A stretch of 64,000 nt of DNA, from positions 248,001-312,000 of the forward strand of contig NZ_JAHWGP010000002.1 in NCBI RefSeq assembly GCF_020873915.1. Reading direction: 5' to 3'. The notes under the pieces are model-generated. The model worked only from the letters and a program-made list of their open reading frames with translations, was not told the origin of the DNA and did not search any database. Position 1 is the stretch's first letter; every line of letters starts with the position of its first letter. Below are positions 59,034 to 64,000 of the stretch, piece after piece. Made by a program: the position numbers and the translations under genes. Origin of the DNA: Streptomyces sp. DH5. Lineage in GTDB: Bacteria > Actinomycetota > Actinomycetes > Streptomycetales > Streptomycetaceae.

Positions 59034-59800
59034 GTCAGCGGTCGCCGCGGTGCCGGCGGGCGAGCGGGCCACCCCGGTGCGCCGCGTGGGCCGGTCCGGC
59101 CGCGCCGTGCGTCACCCGTCGGTCCGGTCCTCGGCGGCGAGGGTGGCGGCGGCGAGGGAGCCGGGCAGTGTTCCCGTGCCTCGTGTGTCAGCCGGGCCAG
59201 TTCGGACCGCAGCCAGGTGACCTCGTCCGGGTCCCGGGCCGTCATGAGATGTTCCGCGACGCGGAAGGCCGGTGAGCCGGCTGTGCCGTGGGGCGGCGGC
59301 GGTACGAGGAAGTGACTCACCCGGGACCGGTCCCGGGGGTCCGGCACCGCCTGCGCCACATGGCGCGGGTCGAGGAGCGACGCCACGGCGCCGGCCCGGG
59401 CCCAGGGACCGTCGGCCCGGCGGAGCAGGAGACCGAGGTGCCGGGTGCGCCAGTTGCGCGGACGCAGGTCGAGGCCGGTGTCGAGCTGGCCCCTGAGGGT
59501 CTCGGGCACGCGTCCCCTCAACAGCCGTGCGTTCCTGTCGTCGGATGCGAACAGCGCCAGTTCCCCGGCCGGATAGCGCCAGAGCACGGCGCGGTGGCGG
59601 TACGGACGGAACGTCACGGGTACCAGCAGGCCCAGCCGCGCCAGGCGGTTGAACCGGGTCCGCGACACCTCCAGGAGGGCCGCGCCCTCCGCCGTGTCCA
59701 GGGCCCGCACCGTCCGGTGCCGGCCTCCTCCGCCGCCGTGGGCCGTCCGGGCCCGGCCCCCAGCGGCGGCTGCGGGCGTGAGGGTGTGGTGTCCGGACAT
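58970..59800 (-). CDS. DUF6397 family protein
   Basis: This 276-residue protein has a MerR/helix-turn-helix-like N-terminal region (TAEGAALLEVSRTRFNRLARLGLLVPVTFRPYRHRAVLWRYPAGELALF) and a mostly helical rest, matching the streptomycete DUF6397 family. The C-terminal 60 residues are Pro/Arg-rich and overlap the converging tesB gene by 64 bp, so the true conserved end may be earlier. A GGGGAGAC site precedes ATG 59800. A regulatory role is likely but unproved. Confidence 0.8.
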   Translation of the reverse strand: MSGHHTLTPAAAAGGRARTAHGGGGGRHRTVRALDTAEGAALLEVSRTRFNRLARLGLLVPVTFRPYRHRAVLWRYPAGELALFASDDRNARLLRGRVPETLRGQLDTGLDLRPRNWRTRHLGLLLRRADGPWARAGAVASLLDPRHVAQAVPDPRDRSRVSHFLVPPPPHGTAGSPAFRVAEHLMTARDPDEVTWLRSELARLTHEAREHCPAPSPPPPSPPRTGPTGDARRGRTGPRGAPGWPARPPAPRRPLTYSARNNPSCTTDTSIRPSRS

Positions 59801-59930
59801 GCTCGTCTCCCCCGTGGAATGTGTGACGGCCGGCGCCGGATCGCGCCCGCTCCGCGAAAAACCGTAGCCGTTCCGTCACATTCCGTGGCGAACCTGTGGA
59901 AAACTTCGCAGTTGCCGGTGGATCCGCAGG

Positions 59931-60338
59931 TCAGAGCTCCGTGTCGGGTTTCAGTCGCCGGACGTCCACGTCCAGGTGCTCGCCGACCCGGTTGACCATC
60001 AGCGTCATCTCGTACCCGATCTGGCCGATGTCGGCCTCGGCGCCGCTGAGCACGCACAGACAGCTTCCGTTCCCGGCGGCGGTCACGAAGAGCACCGCGT
60101 CGTCGAACTCGACCATGGTCTGGCGCACGCCTCCCGCGCCGAAGTGCCGCCCCGAGCCCTTGGCGAGGCTGTGCAGTCCGGACGACACGGCGGCGAGGTG
60201 CTCCGCGTCCTCACGGCGCAGTCCCGCGCTCGCGCCCGTCACCAGCCCGTCGTTGGACAGCACCAGCGCGTGCCGTACGTGTTCGACGCGTTGGGTCAGC
60301 TCGTCCAGCAGCCAGTCGAGTCCCTGGTTCTGCGCCAT
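59931..60338 (-). CDS. Roadblock/LC7-domain protein
   Basis: This 135-residue protein has a roadblock/LC7 fold (LDWLLDELTQRVEHVRHALVLSNDGLVTGASAGLRREDAEHLAAVSSGLHSLAKG), like MglB/CvnB. In streptomycetes these normally sit in conservons with a histidine kinase-like protein, DUF742 and a small GTPase. None of those is present here, so this is an orphan copy that may regulate a remote GTPase. The GGGGAGA site and ATG at 60338 are clear. Confidence 0.92.
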   Translation of the reverse strand: MAQNQGLDWLLDELTQRVEHVRHALVLSNDGLVTGASAGLRREDAEHLAAVSSGLHSLAKGSGRHFGAGGVRQTMVEFDDAVLFVTAAGNGSCLCVLSGAEADIGQIGYEMTLMVNRVGEHLDVDVRRLKPDTEL

Positions 60339-60361
60339 GTCGTGAATCTCCCCCTGATCTT

Positions 60362-60397
60362 CCCCGTGGTCTTTCCCGTGGTCTTTCCCGTGGTCTT
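60362..60397. repeat. Three tandem 12-bp units
   Basis: The unit (C/T)CCCGTGGTCTT occurs three times in a row just upstream of the roadblock gene start, in its likely leader or promoter region on the minus strand. It could alter promoter spacing if its copy number changed. Confidence 0.75.
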
Positions 60398-60479
60398 CCC
60401 CGCGTGCGGCTCCTCCGTCGGGAGGGTCCCCGCGCCAGCCTTCCCCACGACCGGGCCCCGGGCAAGGAGGATGGAAGCC

Positions 60480-60908
60480 ATGGCGTACAAGATGACCGAC
60501 GAAGAGTGGCGGGAGTTCGTCTCCCGCGGAACGCGCACCGCGAAACTGTCCACCGTCCGCGCCGACGGAAGCCCGCACGTGGCGCCGGTCTGGTTCCTGC
60601 TCGACGGGGACGACGTGGTGTTCAACACCGGGGAGCGGACCGTGAAGGGTCGCAACCTGGCCCGTGACGGGCGGGTCGCCCTCTGCGTGGACGACGACCG
60701 GCCCCCTTTCGGCTTCGTGGTGCTGCGGGGCCGGGCACGGCTCTCGCACGACCCCGACGAGCTCCGGCACTGGGCCACCCGGATCGGCGCCCGGTACATG
60801 GGTGAGGAGAGGGCCGAGGAGTTCGGGGCGCGCAATGCCGTGCCCGGCGAACTCCTCGTCCGCGTCACCGTCGAGAAGGTCATGGCCGAAGGGAACGTCG
60901 CGGACTGA
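60480..60908 (+). CDS. PPOX-class (pyridoxamine 5'-phosphate oxidase-like) F420/FMN-binding protein
   Basis: This 142-residue split-barrel flavoprotein resembles the PPOX-class F420-dependent family: EFVSRGTRTAKLSTVRADGSPHVAPVWFLLDGDDVVFNTGERTVKGRNLARDGRVALCVDDD. Such proteins reduce small molecules with F420H2. The second in-frame ATG (60480) is chosen because AGGAGG lies 9 bp upstream; the ATG at 60471 is too close to that site. Confidence 0.88.
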   Translation: MAYKMTDEEWREFVSRGTRTAKLSTVRADGSPHVAPVWFLLDGDDVVFNTGERTVKGRNLARDGRVALCVDDDRPPFGFVVLRGRARLSHDPDELRHWATRIGARYMGEERAEEFGARNAVPGELLVRVTVEKVMAEGNVAD

Positions 60909-60949
60909 CACCCGGTCGCGGCCCGCCCCTCCCGCGGTCCCGACGCCGA

Positions 60950-61577
60950 ACCCGCCGGCGACCAGTTCCTTCAGCGTCGGCGCGGCCGTGTCGTCGGTGT
61001 TCTCAGGAACCCTCACTCGCTTCTCCCTGCAGGTGCCGGCCGCGGTCGGCGAAGGGTCGGGGGTGGCGGGGCGAGCCCGGAAGCCGGCCACGAAGACGGC
61101 GATGAGGACGGGCAGGCCCGCCGGCACCGGGCCGTTGCCCATCTCGCCGTTGGGGCGGGCCGCCGCCGTTCCCGGTGGTGCCTGCTCGCGAAGCGGGGAC
61201 CGGTGGTGAGACCGGCGAGCAGCAGTACCCGCGCCCGGCCGTCGGCCCGGGCCGACGGCGAACACGCCGGCGCGGACGACGGCCACGGCGGCGGCAGGCC
61301 GGCGAAGGTGGGCGCTGCGTCGTAGCGGATGCTGGCGGTGCCGCTCACGCCGAATCCGGGCATGGCCACGAAGTGCACGGTCCGGACGCCCGTGCCGAAG
61401 GCCGGGGGCCGAGGCCGCGGTGAGCAGCCGGTCGCGGCGCGCGGTGCCGGTGGCGGCGAGCGCGCGGACGGTGCGTCGCAGGCCGAGGGCGGCGCCGGTG
61501 CAGGCCGTCGCGGTACGACAGCGACGGGCGTCCTGCGAGCAGTCCCGAGGCGGCGAGGTCCAGGTGTCCCGTCGCCC
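60950..61577 (-). pseudogene. Decayed MHYT-domain membrane sensor gene
   Basis: Reading leftwards, pieces in alternating frames give one MHYT-type protein. They are GHLDLAASGLLAG...; TGAALGLRRTVRALAATGTARRDRLLTAAS; FGTGVRTVHFVAMPGFGVSGT (a degraded MHYT/MHF motif); IRYDAAPTFAGL; AAVAVVRAGVFAVGPGR; LLLAGLTTG; and LPVLIAVFVAGF. At least four frameshifts separate them. Intact homologues are seven-helix membrane proteins with three MHYT motifs thought to bind copper or sense gases. Here the second motif reads RHH and the third is missing. The left end near 60950 is approximate. Confidence 0.75.
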
Positions 61578-61711
61578 CGGGACGCCAGGGGGCAGGAGCC
61601 CGCGAAGGGGACGCGTTTCGGAAGCGGCGGAATCTGACACGGAGTGCACCGGAACGACCGTGTCACGCTCGAACGTGCGCGCAGCGGTGTCACTCGTCCC
61701 GGTGAGGGATC

Positions 61712-62320
61712 ATGCAGGGCATGAGCGAGGACCACACACACGTCCAGGAGTTCTTCGGCGCGCGCGCCGCCGACTGGGACCGCCGCTTCCCCGACGACGG
61801 CCCGGCCTACGCGGCCGCGGTGGCCGGGCTCGGGCTGCGGCAGGGCGGCCGGGTGCTCGACGCGGGCTGCGGGACCGGCCGGGCCCTGCCTCCGCTGCGG
61901 GCGGCGGTCGGGCCGTCGGGCGTGGTCCTCGGCGCCGATCTGACCCCGGCCATGCTGCGCGAGGCGGCACGGGCCGGACGCGACGGCGACGGGGTGCTGC
62001 TGCTGGCCGACGTCACCGCCCTCCCGCTGCGCTCCTCCTCGCTCGACGCGGTGTTCGCGGCCGGGCTGATCGCACACCTGCCCGATCCTGCCGGAAACCT
62101 GCGGGAGCTCGCACGGGTGGTGCGGCCCGGGGGCGTACTGGCGCTGTTCCATCCGGTCGGCCGGGCGGCGCTCGCCGCACGGCAGGGCCGCACGCTCACA
62201 CCCGGCGACCTCCGCGCGGAGCCGAACCTGCGTGCCCTGCTGACGCGTTCGGGCTGGCGCATGACCTCGTACACCGACGAGGACACCCGGTTCCTGGCGC
62301 TGGCCGTGCGCGCGGACTGA
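61712..62320 (+). CDS. Class I SAM-dependent methyltransferase
   Basis: This 202-residue protein has the SAM-binding motif I VLDAGCGTGRAL, motif II DLTPAMLREA, LLADVTALPLRSSSLDAVFAAGLIAHLPDPAGNLRELARVVRPGG and a short C-terminal part. It looks like a small-molecule (UbiE/Coq5-like) methyltransferase; the substrate is unknown. ATG 61712 and 61721 are both possible. Its stop codon is part of the terminator shared with the next gene. Confidence 0.9.
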   Translation: MQGMSEDHTHVQEFFGARAADWDRRFPDDGPAYAAAVAGLGLRQGGRVLDAGCGTGRALPPLRAAVGPSGVVLGADLTPAMLREAARAGRDGDGVLLLADVTALPLRSSSLDAVFAAGLIAHLPDPAGNLRELARVVRPGGVLALFHPVGRAALAARQGRTLTPGDLRAEPNLRALLTRSGWRMTSYTDEDTRFLALAVRAD

Positions 62321-62347
62321 CCGCCCGCCAGGCGCGCCGGGCGGTCA
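62318..62347. terminator. Bidirectional hairpin built on two stop codons
   Basis: TGACCGCCCG (62318-62327) and CGGGCGGTCA (62338-62347) form a perfect 10-bp stem. Its outer bases are the TGA of the methyltransferase gene and the complement of the TGA of the converging MpaB-like gene. Confidence 0.82.
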
Positions 62348-63226
62348 GTCAGGGTGCCGTACCGGGCAGCCCCGGACACCCGGTACGGGACTGGTGCCCA
62401 GGTCCGCCAACCGGTAGCCGTCGGGATAGCTTCTGATCTCCCGGTTCTGCCGGGCGAAATGCGGGAGGTCGCGGGGCGGCAGCAGCCGGACCGCGCGGCC
62501 TCTCAGCCGTACCGCGCGGCGCACCCACGTGCGCGTGGCCGCACTCGGCGGGGTGTAGCGGAAGGCGCGCAGCAGGGGCTCGTCGAGCAGGGCGAGCGTG
62601 GCCGTGCGCAGCGCGGGGGCCAGTGGGCGCGGGTACCAGGAGGCCATGAGACCGAGGGTGGCGTCCGAGACCCGCCGCGCGCCCTCGTCCCAGCCGAAGT
62701 GGGCTTGCTCGTAGGCGTCCAGGAAGCTTTCGAACTCCTCGTAGGAGCCGGGGATGTCCTTGATCCCCATGTGCCGGCCCAAAGTCCGGTAGTGGACGGC
62801 GCTCGCCACGATCTCGTGCCGCGACAGCCTGCGCCACCCGTAGGCGTCGATCCACCGCCGGGGCATCACCACGAACGTGCACAGCACGTAGCGCATGTCG
62901 TCGTCGGGGATGTCGTAGGCGTGGTGCATCCGGTTGATGCGGCGGATCGCGGTCCGGGCCCGGGGGTCGGCGAACCCGTGCTCCACGACGGCGTCCAGGA
63001 GGAGCGCGGTGTCGTCGTAGCGTTTCTGGGGGCGGTCGGTGAGCTCGGCCGTCCCGGCGAGCAGTCGCCCGATCCGGGGTACGGCGTAGGTCCGGTAGAG
63101 GGCCAGTTCCAGGGCCCTGGTGTGGTCCCAGGGGAACTCGTAGGCCGAGCTGAGCCGGTAGATCTCCGTGGCCTGCCGGTAGGGGTCCATCCGCCGGATC
63201 CGTTCCAGCCGTTCGAAGCGCCGCAC
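62345..63226 (-). CDS. MpaB/rubber-oxygenase-like (DUF2236) protein
   Basis: This 293-residue protein resembles the MpaB/latex-clearing family of b-type haem oxygenases: MDPYRQATEIYRLSSAYEFPWDHTRALELALYRTYAVPRIGRLLAG, MRYVLCTFVVMPRRWIDAYGWRRLSRHEIVASAVHYRTLGRHMGIKDIPGSYEEFESFLDAYEQAHF. A haem-ligand His is among the several candidates. GTG 63226 has AAGGGGGC 6 bp upstream. Possible roles are oxidative cleavage or modification of polyprenes and other lipids. Confidence 0.87.
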   Translation of the reverse strand: MRRFERLERIRRMDPYRQATEIYRLSSAYEFPWDHTRALELALYRTYAVPRIGRLLAGTAELTDRPQKRYDDTALLLDAVVEHGFADPRARTAIRRINRMHHAYDIPDDDMRYVLCTFVVMPRRWIDAYGWRRLSRHEIVASAVHYRTLGRHMGIKDIPGSYEEFESFLDAYEQAHFGWDEGARRVSDATLGLMASWYPRPLAPALRTATLALLDEPLLRAFRYTPPSAATRTWVRRAVRLRGRAVRLLPPRDLPHFARQNREIRSYPDGYRLADLGTSPVPGVRGCPVRHPD

Positions 63227-63315
63227 GGTGCAGCCCCCTTCTGCCGTCGGAGTCACAACTCTACGGTGAGCGGCGGGAGACGCACGGTCGGTGAGGACAA
63301 CGGCGCCGGAGGACG

Positions 63316-63621
63316 GTGGACCGCATGTGGGAGAAGGCCCGTGGGATCGGGAGCAGGTTGGCCGGCGGTCCGCGCGGGGAGCGGCGCTCCCGGGCCGGGG
63401 AGCGTCCGCACCACCTGTTCGAGGCCGCCGCGGCCTACGTCGCGGCGTGCGCGGAGGACGATCAGGACCGGATCGACGAGGCGGCCGGCTGGGTGACACC
63501 GGAGGCACTGTCGTTCGGGATCAACGAACTGGCGTGCCGTGCGGTCGTGGCACTCGCGCGGGAGCGGAACGAGTCCCCGGGGGCGGTCGCGCGGGCGCTG
63601 CTGGGACTTCCGGCCGTCTGA
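63316..63621 (+). CDS. Small hypothetical protein
   Basis: This is a protein of about 100 residues with a helical, Ala-rich core (HLFEAAAAYVAACAEDDQDRIDEAAGWVTPEALSFGINELACRAVVALARERNESPGAVARALLGL), of a type that recurs in streptomycetes but has no assigned function. GTG 63316 and ATG 63325 are both possible starts; GGAGG at 63308-63312 is too near one and somewhat far from the other. Confidence 0.72.
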   Translation: MDRMWEKARGIGSRLAGGPRGERRSRAGERPHHLFEAAAAYVAACAEDDQDRIDEAAGWVTPEALSFGINELACRAVVALARERNESPGAVARALLGLPAV

Positions 63622-63759
63622 AACACCTGCCGGCGGGTGGCCGATTCGCCCCCGTCCGACCGGAAACCTGCAGCTCGGAACGCGACAGAGAGGTCGTGAC
63701 AAGGGGCACGGGGTCGGCATATGGTGCGCGCCGACGGACGAACCGATGGGGAGGCTGGG

Positions 63760-64000
63760 ATGGCCGGGACGGACGAGGAAGCCGTCGCCGCCGCGGACGA
63801 TGCGCTCTACGTGCTGACGGCGGCGTTGCTGACGCCGGCGAAGTTCCCGAGCGTGCTGGGCGACGACTATCCGGAGGCGTGCGCCGCGCTCGGCCTTCCG
63901 CCGGTCGCGGACGGGTACGGCCTGGTGCTCGGCCAGGACGGCGCGGGCGCCCGGTGGACCGTCGTCGTCGACGACGTCTCGCTGGTCGCCGTCGCGATCG
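63760..64000 (+). CDS. Hypothetical protein, cut by the window end
   Basis: The first 80 residues are visible: MAGTDEEAVAAADDALYVLTAALLTPAKFPSVLGDDYPEACAALGLPPVADGYGLVLGQDG... A GGGGAGG site lies 6 bp before the ATG. No domain is recognised. The 3' end lies outside the window. Confidence 0.75.
   Translation, partial: MAGTDEEAVAAADDALYVLTAALLTPAKFPSVLGDDYPEACAALGLPPVADGYGLVLGQDGAGARWTVVVDDVSLVAVAI

Noticed and set aside
60915-61025. Short frame VRVPENTDDTAAPTLKELVAGGFGVG with a good GGGAGAAGC site
   Set aside because: The start region looks real, but the frame soon runs antisense into the PPOX gene and has no known domain; it may be the decayed end of the MHYT gene.
1-64000. Antiphage island, prophage or biosynthetic gene cluster
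   Set aside because: No integrase, transposase, restriction-modification, toxin-antitoxin, PKS, NRPS or terpene synthase gene was found; the content is scattered housekeeping and small regulatory units.

Overview
This window is a piece of a high-GC (about 72%) actinomycete chromosome and almost certainly comes from Streptomyces. The reasons are the strong third-position G/C bias, frequent GTG and TTG starts, AGGAGG-type ribosome binding sites, and a gene content rich in streptomycete families (DUF6421, DUF6214, DUF6397, DUF5997, DUF5134, DUF5709, LVIVD-repeat and DUF305 proteins, FprA-type reductase, LAL-type LuxR regulator). No tRNA, rRNA, CRISPR array, prophage or intact insertion sequence is visible. 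It reads as ordinary chromosome with many small transcription units, each usually one regulator plus one enzyme or transporter.

Layout, left to right. 0.2-8.5 kb: etfB-etfA operon closed by a 23-bp perfect hairpin, a flavin reductase, a thioredoxin, a 1-acylglycerol-3-phosphate acyltransferase, a transglutaminase-like protein behind an apparent leaderless promoter, and a three-gene operon (DUF6421 - short-chain dehydrogenase - threonine aldolase-like PLP enzyme). 8.6-14.4 kb: glycerophosphodiesterase, GNAT, VOC protein, MarR regulator next to a wrecked FUSC-type transporter gene, DUF5134 membrane protein with an M56 peptidase, PAP2 phosphatase. 14.5-20 kb: TetR regulator, secreted LVIVD-repeat protein, DUF305 lipoprotein, DUF6214, FprA-like ferredoxin reductase. 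20-30.6 kb: ArsR regulator divergent from an Old Yellow Enzyme with two matching operators, PL3 pectate lyase, PaaX-type regulator divergent from an AidB-like acyl-CoA dehydrogenase, BNR-repeat protein, uracil-DNA glycosylase, BadF-type kinase, a CbiX-like protein without metal ligands, lactonase.

30.7-41.2 kb: FUSC transporter divergent from an Lrp regulator, HAD hydrolase, DUF4142 protein, a LysR-type sensor domain without helix-turn-helix divergent from DUF5997, two small hypotheticals, a MerR / DNA-polymerase-III beta-clamp fusion, a KhtT/KhtU-like cation:proton antiporter pair, and a tandem universal stress protein. 41.2-53.3 kb: an anti-sigma-like ATPase divergent from a large LuxR (LAL) regulator flanked by inverted 12-mers, YjbQ, a flavin monooxygenase, MltG, an ABC exporter divergent from MarR, and a two-gene heterodimeric ABC exporter. 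53.3-64 kb: DUF5709, L31 type B, a membrane hydrolase, a Ski2-like helicase, TesB thioesterase, DUF6397, an orphan roadblock protein, a PPOX flavoprotein, a decayed MHYT-domain gene, a methyltransferase, an MpaB-type oxygenase and two hypotheticals, the last cut by the window end.

The most noteworthy items are the MerR-beta-clamp fusion, the HTH-less LysR protein with AT-hook-like motifs facing DUF5997, the DUF6421 operon whose lead protein carries a zincin-like HDxxH...EELRCD pattern, the ABC pair whose motif losses are complementary, the twin ArsR operators, and two heavily frameshifted pseudogenes. All family names are from reading the sequence and recall; no database search was possible.
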